Origin: Siderastrea radians | Taxonomy: Eukaryota; Cnidaria; Anthozoa; Scleractinia; Rhizangiidae | Assembly: GCA_964017195.1 (NCBI GenBank) | Contig: OZ024896.1 | Coordinates: 28,541,430-28,605,429 of the forward strand | DNA: 64,000 nucleotides | Direction of reading: 5' to 3' | Shown: one piece after another, positions 55,513 through 64,000 of the stretch | How positions within the stretch are numbered: the first letter of the stretch is position 1 | Layout of the letters: every line of letters begins with the position of its first letter | The notes under the pieces: generated by a model | The model's input: only the letters and a program-made list of their open reading frames with translations | Told to the model about the DNA's origin: nothing | Database searches by the model: none | Translations under genes and position numbers: made by a program

Positions 55513-58500
55513 TTAGGTGGTGACATAGTCACTGAATCTGTCCGGGGGTCGGGTAGCTCTCCCCGATCTCCTTGGTGCTGTCGGTGTCTGCATTGAACTC
55601 TGATCCTCCGCTGCAACAGGGCTTGCTCCAATCTCCGGGCTGGGTGTGGCCTCTTGCCCACACATCTGCTCAAATGGTACTACTGCAGGAAGGCTTGGCT
55701 CCGCTGACTCTATAGCTGGAGTCACAAATCGCTTGACATGCTGGATGTTTCGCTTGTATTCCACACCTTGAGGTGATTTTAACTGGACCTGATCACCGTA
55801 ACGTGCTGTCACCTGATATGGCTCTTTCTCGTAGTTTGGCGACAATTTGTTCTCCTTCCTTTTCTCCAGTAACACAAGATCTCCCTCTTGTATGCCTTTC
55901 TCTGCAGCTTGGTGCTTCTTGTCAACATGGTCTGCCCCGATTTGCTTTTTCTCTGCATCATGATCTCTGGCTTGCTGATATCCCAGATTCTCAGGTTCTT
56001 CCAAATCAGCAACTTCTGGCAATTTAGTGGACATTTTCCTCCCATACAATAATTCTGCTGGGCTTTTGCCAGTCGTTACATGCGGGGTGGAACGATAAGC
56101 CAGTAGGAACTTGTTCAACTCTAACCTCCAGTCTCTCTTCTCAGCATGGGCAACTCTCATTGCTTTCAAAAGGGAACGATTTTGCCTCTCGACTTCCCCA
56201 TTTGCTCTTGGCCATAGTGGGGTGGTCAACCTGTGCTTGATGCCCATTTCCTCCAAGTATCCTTCCATTTCTGCGGACACCAGGTTGGGTCCGTTGTCGG
56301 TTCTCAAGGTACTAGGTACCCCATATCTAGAGAACTGTTTATCTAAACACTTGATAATCACTGCAGAGGTAGTAGATTTAATTACGTCAACTTCCACCCA
56401 TCGGCTGAAGTAGTCCACTAGGACCAGCAAATATTCTCCCGTTGGCATGGGCCCAAGTAAGTCCAGTGCTACATCCTGCCATGGCCTTTCTGGCATCCTG
56501 GTTGTTTTCACCGGTGGGGTGATGGTCTCCTTTGTAACCAATTGACACCCATAACACTCTCGGCACTTCTGTCCCGCATCCTTATCAATACCCGGCCACC
56601 ACACCTTAGACCTCAGCCTCTCCTTCATTTTGACTATTCCCTGGTGACCCTCGTGTGCAAGCTCAACAACTCTCTGTCTCAGCACCTTGGGTATCACAAT
56701 CCTCGTTCCACGCAGGATAACTTGCCCAATGAAAGTCAGTTCGTTACGCACCATGACAAATGGCCTCGGACACTTCTCCCAGTTTCCACTAACAAGGCAG
56801 TTACGCACTGCTTGCAGCTCTTCATCCTCTGCTGAGGCACTCTCTATCTCTTGAATCTTGACTGTTATAGGGACTGCTTTAAGGGCAACCATCCGAACGT
56901 GCTCATCGTCATAACGACACTTCTCTGATGCAGGGATTGTTGTCAAACGTGACAGTGCATCTGCAATATTATCTCTTGATGCAACATAGCACACCTTATA
57001 ATTATAAGGCTGCAGTCTCAACACCCAGCGCTCGATACGTGCCGATGGTTTGGATCCTCTCGAGTAGATCACCTTCAGGGCCTCGTGATCTGTAACCAAA
57101 TCAAAGGTTTGCAACCCGTACAGGTATAAGTTGAACCGCTCACATGCCCACACTAGTGCCAACGCCTCTTTTTCTGTCTGACTGTACCTCCTCTCTACAC
57201 TGCTGAGGCTCCTGCTGGCGTAACAAACAGCTCGACCCACCCCATTCTTTTCCTGGACTAACACCGCACCTAGGCCCACAGGACTCGCATCGGCTATCAC
57301 TCTAGTGTGTGCATCTTTGTCGAAATAGGCTAGAACAGGTGCACTGGCTAACTGCTGTTTCAGTTTCTGAAACGCCTTTTCCTGCTCACTGCCCCATTTA
57401 AAGGGTACTCCTTGCCTGGAAATCACCCGTAAGGGCTCTGCAATGGTCGCGAAGTTGGGAATAAAACGTGCACTGAAGCCAACCATCCCCAGGAAGCTTC
57501 TAACCTCTGTTGGCGTTGTTGGGCGGCTCGACTCAAGCACGGCACGAACTCTCTCTTCTGTTGGGCCAATACCGTACTTTGATACTAGGAGCCCCATGAA
57601 GACCACCCTGTCCATTCGGAATTGACATTTCTCTGCGTTGAGGGTTAGGTTCTTCTCCTCCAATCTCTGCATCAATCTATGGAGATTCCTGTCATGCTCC
57701 TCATTGTTCTTGCCATGTACTATCAAGTCATCCGCAATATTCTGAACTCCGCCAATATCTGATATCACTTGCGTTACTATCTGCTGGTACTTCTCGGGTG
57801 CAGAGTTTACTCCGAAGCTCAATCTCTTGTACCTGAATAGTCCATCATGTGTGGCAAATGTGGTTATGTCTCGGGAGCCCTCATCTAACTCTATCTGATG
57901 AAATCCAAGACGGAGGTCCAATTTCGAAAACACTGTACTGCCATTGAGGTTCTCTAACACTTCATCCACAGTTGGTATAGGAATCCTTTCGCGAATAATA
58001 GCTGCATTTGCCTTTCTCATGTCCACACACAACCTGATATCCCCTGATGCCTTCGGCGCAATCACCACCGGACTAATCCACGACGTCGGCCCATCTACCC
58101 GCTCCACAATATCCTTAGCAATGAGGTCTTCTACCTTCGCCGTTACTTTCTTTCGCAGTGCAAATGGAACACGCCTTGGCTTCTGAGCTATTGGTGTCAC
58201 ATCTGGGTCAACATTTAATTTCAACTGGTAGTCCTTAAGTTTACCGACACCCACAAACACCTTTGGGTACTTAGCCTGAAGAGCTGGGGCTAGGTCCTCC
58301 CCGACAACATTGCATTGCACCGATCCACCACTGGCACCCAAACCGATTCGTAGCAGACCCAGGTCCCTTGAAGTTTCATGGCCCAGCAGACACCTTCCAG
58401 TCTTGGTCACCACTAAGTGTGAATTTATCTTCTTGTCACCCGCTGAGATCTCAACTCCAACCTGACCGATTACTTCTAACTCCTTTCCACCATACGCATA

Positions 58501-59562
58501 CAACCGCTTGTGGCAATCTTCCATCTTCGCAGTAAGGCCTTGTGCCTTAAGTTCCTCATATTGTTTCATTCCTATGAGGTTGCTTACCGAGCCAGAGTCA
58601 ATAAGAACCCTTGTTGTAATGCCACTAACACTTACTTCTACTACTGGTTCTTTAGAACTGATTACATTGCATGTTTCCTCTCTATTTTCAGTCACTGCGA
58701 ATGCAAAAGCACAGTCCTCCTCACTATCGGATACCTCTTGATCACCCACAAAGTTAGCATTGTGACTCGGGCGTCGCTGATTTGTTTTACTTTTGCTTCC
58801 ACAACTATCACTCTTTCCCTGACAACACAAAGCAAAATGACCATACCTTCCACATTTTGCACATTTCTTTCCTTTTGCTGGGCAGTTCCAGTCCCTTGCC
58901 AGATGCCCCTCTCTTCCACAATTGTAGCACTTTCTGCTTTTCTCATCCCCTTTTCCTTGTCTTGTCTTGACTGCATTGACACTGTCTTCCACTACTTGCG
59001 GTGTCGGTGGGCTCACCGTCATGTTTGTTGCCTGTCGCCCCGCCGCTTCCCACGCACGAGCTGTATCTAACGCCTCTTCCAGTGTAATATTCCTTTGTTC
59101 CAACAGTTTTCTCTTGAGTTCAAAATCCGTTAACTTCTCGATCAGCTGGTCCCTCAAATTGTCGTTCAAACTCGTTCCAAAATTGCAGTGTCGGGCCTGT
59201 TTTCTTAGCCGAACCATAAACTGGTCAGCAGTCTCTCCATCTTGTGGTGTAAGTTGGCGAAAAACATGGCGTTCGTAGGGAATGTTCTCCTGGACTCGAA
59301 AGTAGGAGTCCAGCTTGCGAATGGCAATTTTGTAAGCATTGTCACCCTCCTCTGGGACAGGGCCAGGGTCTTGTAGATCTTCAAATATGTCTTGTACTTC
59401 CATCCCGGCGAAATGCAAGAGTTGAGATGTCTTCTTACGAACATTTTCGATGCCCTTTCCCTCGGCATAATATTCGAACGCGCGCTTCCATTTACGCCAC
59501 CTCTCTGCGACTTGCGAAGCCGGTCCGGTTAAATCCAATGGCGGTAAGTGCTTCTCAGTCAT
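55513..59562 (-). CDS. Gag-Pol polyprotein of the Gypsy-type element
   Basis: A 1349-residue frame without frameshift. A Gag-like region is at about 1-205. Two zinc knuckles follow (CYNCGREGH at 212-220, CAKCGRYGHFALCC at 234-247). An aspartic protease has DSG at 322-324 in place of the commoner DTG. Reverse transcriptase follows with LDLRLGFHQIEL and a catalytic IADD box, then RNase H (DASPVGLGAV, YSQTEKEALALVW, TDHEAL). The integrase has an HHCC zinc domain and the DDE residues in DLLGPMP, RTDNGPN and NGEVERQNR. The domain order protease-RT-RNase H-integrase defines Ty3/Gypsy (Metaviridae-type) elements, and the motif set resembles K02A2.6-like retrotransposons. The ATG is only 24 nt inside the 5' LTR. 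All catalytic motifs look intact. No chromodomain was seen at the C terminus. Confidence 0.96.
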   Translation of the reverse strand: MTEKHLPPLDLTGPASQVAERWRKWKRAFEYYAEGKGIENVRKKTSQLLHFAGMEVQDIFEDLQDPGPVPEEGDNAYKIAIRKLDSYFRVQENIPYERHVFRQLTPQDGETADQFMVRLRKQARHCNFGTSLNDNLRDQLIEKLTDFELKRKLLEQRNITLEEALDTARAWEAAGRQATNMTVSPPTPQVVEDSVNAVKTRQGKGDEKSRKCYNCGREGHLARDWNCPAKGKKCAKCGRYGHFALCCQGKSDSCGSKSKTNQRRPSHNANFVGDQEVSDSEEDCAFAFAVTENREETCNVISSKEPVVEVSVSGITTRVLIDSGSVSNLIGMKQYEELKAQGLTAKMEDCHKRLYAYGGKELEVIGQVGVEISAGDKKINSHLVVTKTGRCLLGHETSRDLGLLRIGLGASGGSVQCNVVGEDLAPALQAKYPKVFVGVGKLKDYQLKLNVDPDVTPIAQKPRRVPFALRKKVTAKVEDLIAKDIVERVDGPTSWISPVVIAPKASGDIRLCVDMRKANAAIIRERIPIPTVDEVLENLNGSTVFSKLDLRLGFHQIELDEGSRDITTFATHDGLFRYKRLSFGVNSAPEKYQQIVTQVISDIGGVQNIADDLIVHGKNNEEHDRNLHRLMQRLEEKNLTLNAEKCQFRMDRVVFMGLLVSKYGIGPTEERVRAVLESSRPTTPTEVRSFLGMVGFSARFIPNFATIAEPLRVISRQGVPFKWGSEQEKAFQKLKQQLASAPVLAYFDKDAHTRVIADASPVGLGAVLVQEKNGVGRAVCYASRSLSSVERRYSQTEKEALALVWACERFNLYLYGLQTFDLVTDHEALKVIYSRGSKPSARIERWVLRLQPYNYKVCYVASRDNIADALSRLTTIPASEKCRYDDEHVRMVALKAVPITVKIQEIESASAEDEELQAVRNCLVSGNWEKCPRPFVMVRNELTFIGQVILRGTRIVIPKVLRQRVVELAHEGHQGIVKMKERLRSKVWWPGIDKDAGQKCRECYGCQLVTKETITPPVKTTRMPERPWQDVALDLLGPMPTGEYLLVLVDYFSRWVEVDVIKSTTSAVIIKCLDKQFSRYGVPSTLRTDNGPNLVSAEMEGYLEEMGIKHRLTTPLWPRANGEVERQNRSLLKAMRVAHAEKRDWRLELNKFLLAYRSTPHVTTGKSPAELLYGRKMSTKLPEVADLEEPENLGYQQARDHDAEKKQIGADHVDKKHQAAEKGIQEGDLVLLEKRKENKLSPNYEKEPYQVTARYGDQVQLKSPQGVEYKRNIQHVKRFVTPAIESAEPSLPAVVPFEQMCGQEATPSPEIGASPVAAEDQSSMQTPTAPRRSGRATRPPDRFSDYVTT

Positions 59563-59567
59563 ATTTG

Positions 59568-59585
59568 GACCATCTTCGTCGCCAA
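59568..59585 (-). other. Candidate primer-binding site
   Basis: TTGGCGACGAAGATGG directly follows the 5' LTR on the minus strand, where a tRNA 3' end should pair. The tRNA species cannot be assigned from sequence alone. Confidence 0.6.
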
Positions 59586-59747
59586 TGTAGTATTCTTAAA
59601 GGCCACAAAGGCCAGCAACTCGATCACACAAAGTAGCACTTCCACATACGCACTAAGCATCTCCAGAACACTCCTTCGCTAGACACGTGACCACAGTTTC
59701 CCGCGCTGTGGGAGTCCCGGATGTCTATACAAATGTGTAACACTACA
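59586..59747 (-). repeat. 5' LTR
   Basis: 162 bp, promoter-side LTR for the minus-strand element. It matches the 3' LTR base for base by eye. Confidence 0.96.
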
Positions 59748-59948
59748 GGGAGTGATCAGCAGAAAGATCTGTGCAAGTCCACAAGTGGAGCAGGTGGGCA
59801 AGAAAATTTGGGTGGAGAATTCTGCTGGCTGCTCACATTCACTGGATTACTATGTACTGCTCATAGCTTTGTTACGCAGAAATGATTCTGGTGTTTTTGA
59901 CCTCAAGCAAGTGAGCATACACGTACACAGGCTAACGTTACAAGAGGG

Positions 59949-60300
59949 CCTGGGGGGGTACTCCCCGAAAATTTGGGTGGGGGTGTGTGGCGCACTCCTT
60001 CAAACCCTTACCCTATTTCAGACCAAAATATCTGATTTTCCCTATCATATTTTAGACCTGACCCAAAATTCAATACCCTATTTCAGACCTGCCCAAGAAC
60101 TGCTCAAGAAATGAGAAGATAAAAAGTAGCTTCTTCTAAAAACCATACCTAATTCCAGACCAGATCGCTCAAACCTAACCCTATTTCAGACCAAAATGGT
60201 CAAAATCCATACCCTATTGCAGACTAAAATGGCTCGAAAACCATACGTTTTGGCGCCGTACATACCTATCTAGCTTATATAAGGGAGTACCCCCCCCCGG
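59949..60300. mobile_element. 352-bp MITE with 8-bp duplication (hAT-like)
   Basis: CCTGGGGGGGTACTCCC at the left is mirrored by GGGAGTACCCCCCCCCGG at the right. CAAGAGGG is duplicated at 59941-59948 and 60301-60308. The interior repeats CCCTATTTCAGACC about every 30-70 bp. Confidence 0.88.
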
Positions 60301-61689
60301 CAAGAGGGCTGATATTGTTACATCAGTAACTCCCAAGAGAGTTAAAAACAAGCAACGAAAATTAATCAGCTGTCTTGTACAAATTCTTCAATGCTCCCTT
60401 GAGGCTTTCCAAGGGGTTAAAGCGACAAGCGACACGGCCCTGAAAACTGGCAACACGGAACTTTCTAAACACCGACAAGCGACTCAACTGAACTGACAAA
60501 ATACGACAGCGACACAGTAAGCACTATAGATAGACAGCAATATAAGGAAATTGTGTATTTGAAAAAATTAAGACTGCTAACCACCTTAACCGCTGGCATG
60601 ACTTTGAATTTGCAGCAATTAAACCACTTTAACTTGCCCATCAGAATGCTTAAAATTGCATTCCCGAAATACAAAATTTCAAAATTTCCCGGGGGAGACC
60701 CCCTTGATACTCGAACCTCCCGGGGGCGTTTATCTCTTGGCTAACTCTTCCTTTCAAGTGCACTGTCTCTACACTCTACAGGGTGTCGTGTTTTAGAGTT
60801 TCTACGTGTTAGAAGAATATCAGTCGTCCCAAAAGATCGAATTTGTAATTGATTTTCTTTTGAGAGACATAAAAGATAAAGATCTTGAGTGTTTCTTACT
60901 CCAAAGGGTTAAGATATGGAGGCATGTTCGTTTCTATTACAAAATAGTAATAATCTTATCTTGGGGTGCTGACGTCACCGTAAAGTGATTTACAGAATGA
61001 TTTCAGATTGATTTACATAATGATTTCACTTCAAGTTCAAGTTTTTTCTCGCCAAGCACTCTTCCAGATCGCATCGCCTGTTGAAGAAGACATTTAAGAA
61101 TATTCACGATCTGCATACCAAGTGACTTCAGGCCTCACGGCAAGGCAAACTTTTTACTGACCTTTACTTAACTAGTACCTATGATCTTGATTTGTGTCAT
61201 TTGGGAGTAAACTGGCCCATAATTTGACAGTTCCTCTTCATGATCACGTGATGTTGAAGACACTAAATGCACGTTTTAAATGCTCTTTTTGACGATCTGC
61301 CGATATCTGCCAAAAACTCTAAAACAAAACTCATTTGAGGGCAGTGACTATGACACAACCAGCAATTCCGTTATTCTAGAGAATTTATAAAGCGACAGCG
61401 ACATTTGCAAGTGCTACAAAAACGACAGCGACATTTACAACCATTAGTGCCGCAACATCGTTCCTTAGAAAGACGCGACAAAGCAAAAAGGCTACCCCCC
61501 TTGGAATGCCTCTCTCTTGCCTGGAAATGATGAGGTTCCTAACTCCAGTGACTGCCTGAGTTGCTTTTTAACCCCCAATGCGGTTGATTTTACACAATGG
61601 CCCTCTGGAGCCAGGATACACTTAGCCTTTTAAATTTATATGAAAAACATTCAGAAAATTAAAGATCTCATTCCAAATAGTAGTTGGCT

Positions 61690-61820
61690 ATTTCAGAATA
61701 CCCGGCCACTTATTTCCATCTCCTTGAATAACAAAAGGACCTATTGTGTTATATGCCTCGTTCTTTAAAGCGTTCTGACACATGTAAATGAGGTGGCCGG
61801 GTAATCTGAAATTGCTCCAG
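61690..61820. mobile_element. Short TIR element
   Basis: TTCAGAATACCCGGCCAC and GTGGCCGGGTAATCTGAA are inverted with one mismatch, about 130 bp apart. Flanks were not resolved. Confidence 0.6.
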
Positions 61821-62540
61821 ATAGTGTTTTGGTGATTCAAAGGGTAGTTATCTAAGTCTTCCAACCCAAAATGAGTACTGATATCATTTGAGAAATGAGA
61901 TCAACACCGAAATTAATTTTTAACTTTCTTACAACTGTAATACCGGTAACTTGGGTGTGTATTCAAAACAATCAACATATTTGCATAGTTTCCAGTCTAT
62001 TTGAATGGGAATTCATTGTGTTCCCGAACAATAGTTAAGCAGTTTCGCACTTCTCTTATTGTGTTGGTATAACGAAAGGGTTAACGATCTTAGCTTATTC
62101 TAACTAAGCAAACAGCCCAAACGTCCGTCTGCCACCTGTTGAATTTTTCAGGTGCTTTAAATAACTTTCGCCGAAAAGGCGAAAAATTACTTCGTTTGGG
62201 AACTGGAAATAAATAGCATAAATTAGCTCCTGTACGTTACGAAAACTTATAAATCGACTGATGCTATTGCGATGTCGCACGATCTAAAGTTCTCATTTGT
62301 CCTGACACCCACTTGAGCTTAAAATTACTATTGCTACAGTACGTACAATGCGTATGAATAAGAAATGCGATTGTTTTTTGCAAACAGAAAAGACTAACTA
62401 GCTGGGAAACATTATCAAGGAGCTTAACATCTTTCTTAGCACTTTTGTGGCAATTTACCATCTCAAAACCTCTGAAATACATGAGACATTTCTGACTAGG
62501 CATGCGAGCTCAGTAACTTATAAAAATTTCATACACTCAC

Positions 62541-62683
62541 CTTCGCGAAGAGAACGCTCTACGAAATGATTCGTATAATGGGGCGGCACTTCTGGATTGT
62601 TGTAGGCTGATTGAATACCTACAGTTACGGACGATCTGAGGAGCAATTCTTCGTGCTATTAGGGAAAAACTGGCTGTAGCCAT
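62541..62683 (-). CDS. Possible first coding exon, mitochondrial presequence-like
   Basis: ATG at 62683 opens 47 codons plus 2 nt up to a strong donor (CGAAG|GTGAGT). The peptide starts MATASFSLIARRIAP and ends FRRAFSSR, with about nine arginines and one acidic residue, as expected of a mitochondrial targeting sequence. No following exon could be identified with confidence, and the mature protein is unknown. It may be a chance open frame; the donor and composition are the only support. Confidence 0.4.
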
Positions 62684-63008
62684 CTGCTGATGAGGAGTGA
62701 ACGATTAGTGATGCCGAAATGATACCAGTCGGAGTTGCTTGCGTTGGAAATATGATTCGATCGAGCCCGCGTTACAACTGTACTATGTGAAAAATTAGGA
62801 ATGGAATGGATTGCATTGCTGATTTACCGAATCACGTAAACGCGATCCAGCCATCCCGCCACTTCTAGAAACTTTTTCCCGATCCCGCCTATACCAAGGA
62901 TTAGCGTTTGTTTATATAAGGGACCGGTCATTATTTGTCTCCCAGGGGGGGGGGGGCTCTCAGGATTTGTGGGGGATCATATGTTCTTTCAGGCTGTGGC
63001 TAGAAGTG

Positions 63009-63180
63009 GGACGGGGACGTGGGGACGGGGACGCGGGGACGCGGGGACGCGGGGACGCGGGGACGCGGGGACGCGGGGACGCGGGGACGCGGGGACGCGG
63101 GGACGCGGGGACGCGGGGACGCGGGGACGCGGGGACGCGGGGACGCGGGGTCACGGGGACGCGGGAACGCGTGTTTGGGG
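63009..63180. repeat. GC-rich octamer array, about 19 copies
   Basis: Period 8 (GGGGACGC), nearly perfect, slightly diverged at both ends. The closely spaced G4 tracts could form G-quadruplexes on the plus strand. Open frames on both strands (RGRGDAGT-type) are by-products of the repeat. Confidence 0.97.
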
Positions 63181-63199
63181 ATGTGGAACGCGGGTGTCC

Positions 63200-63352
63200 C
63201 AGCAGATTTGGACCCCCCCAAATCTGGACCCCCCGGTCCAAATTCGCTAGCGGATTTGGACCCCCCGGTCCAAATCCGCTAGCGAATATGGACCCCCGGG
63301 GGACCCAATCCGCTAGCGGATTTGGACCCCCTTCGCGGATTTGGACCCCCTA
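63200..63352. repeat. Interleaved palindromes around GCTAGC
   Basis: CCGCTAGCGG (or a variant) occurs three times, alternating with GGATTTGGACCCCC and its inverse, so several overlapping hairpins are possible. It directly follows the octamer array. Confidence 0.85.
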
Positions 63353-64000
63353 TGTAATTGTAAAAATCCACGCTGTTATTCGCATATAAAGTACCGAAAT
63401 AATTTCACTTTTCAATCTTGGCGAAGTAACGTTTCGTTTGGGTTTCAAAATACTGCAAACCTATTCATAATAGAGGTAGAGTCAGACTTTAGATCAAGTA
63501 AATTGACCGTTCGTTTTAGGCACATAGCCAGACCTCTCAACGTTCCAGTTAAAGCACGGGCCGCGGTATTTCTTGCAGAAGATACGATTTTAAAATCTTG
63601 TTTTCTGTCATACGCGTTGTTATTACTTTTCCAGGATACTGAATTTAACATAGTTTGAATGGGCGGTTTAACAAAGGAGGTTTTAAAGTAACACCTCTAG
63701 TTTGAACGGGCAGTTTAACAAAAGAGGTTTTAAAGTAACACCTCTTGGTTGAGAATCGCATTGTGCACCCTGCAAAAAAAGTTTGCTTGATTACACAACT
63801 TCACAGGATGTTTTTTTTCAGAAATTTTTCCAATCATGATATTTTGAATTTGTATAAGTCATGAGGACACCAAGAAAAACATCAAGAGTTTGCTGCAACA
63901 AAATTTAAAAATTCAAAATTCAGTTATCGCATGTTAACTAGGTCATCGATGTTACAAAAGGCCTCTAAATAAAGAGCAAATTTCAACAGTGCGTCTTTGA
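63353..64000. other. Right edge, no gene recognised
   Basis: The overlapping open frames at 63341-63658 (plus) and 63445-63651 (minus) have no family resemblance. A 53-55 bp segment (GGTTTTAAAGTAACACCTCT) is duplicated in tandem at about 63660-63745. Confidence 0.55.

Larger units (their letters stand above)
55171..59747 (-). mobile_element. Intact Gypsy-type LTR retrotransposon
   Basis: Two 162-bp LTRs (55171-55332 and 59586-59747) bound a single Gag-Pol frame on the minus strand. The 5-bp target duplication GGGAG lies at 55166-55170 and 59748-59752. LTRs start TG and end CA with TGTAGT/ACTACA termini. Read by eye the two LTRs have no difference, and the coding frame is unbroken. A polypurine tract and a candidate primer site are in place. 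The total is 4577 bp. Nothing indicates an envelope gene. Confidence 0.97.
59748..62540. other. Repeat-rich region, no confirmed gene
   Basis: Continues the sequence interrupted by the retrotransposon. It contains MITEs at 59949-60300 and 61690-61820 and short GCGACA-type repeats near 60420-60530 and 61380-61470. No coding exon is firmly supported. Confidence 0.6.

Noticed and set aside
60362..60439. Minus-strand terminal exon candidate ending NLYKTAD and a stop
   Set aside because: It has a good acceptor and is open, but part of it overlaps a GCGACA-rich repeat, another frame is also open, and no upstream exon links it to the presequence-like exon at 62541-62683.
61020..61090. Minus-strand exon-like stretch (AMRSGRVLGEKK…) after a CAACAG acceptor
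   Set aside because: Too short, donor weak, no family match and phase with neighbours not decisive.
62960..63389. Several overlapping frames with Arg-Gly-Asp-Ala repeats on both strands
   Set aside because: An octamer array is open in all frames by periodicity; no start context or family.
1..64000. CRISPR arrays, operons, phage or bacterial defence systems
   Set aside because: The tandem arrays lack spacer structure, and genes are spliced eukaryotic genes; nothing prokaryotic is present.

Overview
This is a window of animal nuclear DNA with long intron-rich genes, GT-AG introns, AT-rich intergenic sequence and a very high load of short palindromic transposons. Several repeat families (TTAA-flanked and 9-bp-TSD MITEs, a tRNA-derived SINE) look like ones I associate with stony corals and other anthozoans. 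That is a recollection of repeat families, not a marker-gene result, so the host call is a cnidarian, probably a scleractinian coral, at moderate confidence. No operons, CRISPR arrays or prokaryotic signals are present.

Layout. (1) 1-4181, minus: the 5' part (4 exons, 179 codons) of ASNSD1; the rest lies left of the window or was not resolved. (2) 4370-18851, plus: complete GET3/ASNA1, the tail-anchored-protein ATPase, 9 exons, 335 aa, head-to-head with ASNSD1 across 188 bp. Its first intron carries a 91-bp satellite of about 17.6 copies. (3) 21191-31672, minus: complete ATPAF1, the mitochondrial F1-ATPase assembly chaperone, 10 exons, 313 aa, tail-to-tail with GET3. One intron holds three transposons nested inside one another. 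(4) 31673-38544: no intact gene; MITEs, a 51-bp minisatellite open in several frames, a decayed HECT ubiquitin-ligase domain and a tRNA-like sequence. (5) 38545-52179, minus: complete typical 2-Cys peroxiredoxin, 7 exons, 196 aa. Its 9-kb intron contains a 4.3-kb giant inverted repeat bounded by TTAA. (6) 55171-59747, minus: an intact Gypsy-type LTR retrotransposon with two 162-bp LTRs that match base for base, a 5-bp target duplication and one uninterrupted 1349-aa Gag-Pol frame, so it is probably a very young insertion. (7) 59748-64000: MITEs, a possible first exon of a mitochondrial-protein gene, a GC-rich octamer array and a cluster of overlapping palindromes.

The host genes are housekeeping genes (ER protein targeting, mitochondrial ATP synthase assembly, peroxide removal) and do not form a pathway. 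The distinctive content is the mobile DNA. Exon boundaries were derived by hand from splice sites, reading phase and resemblance to known families; no alignment was run.
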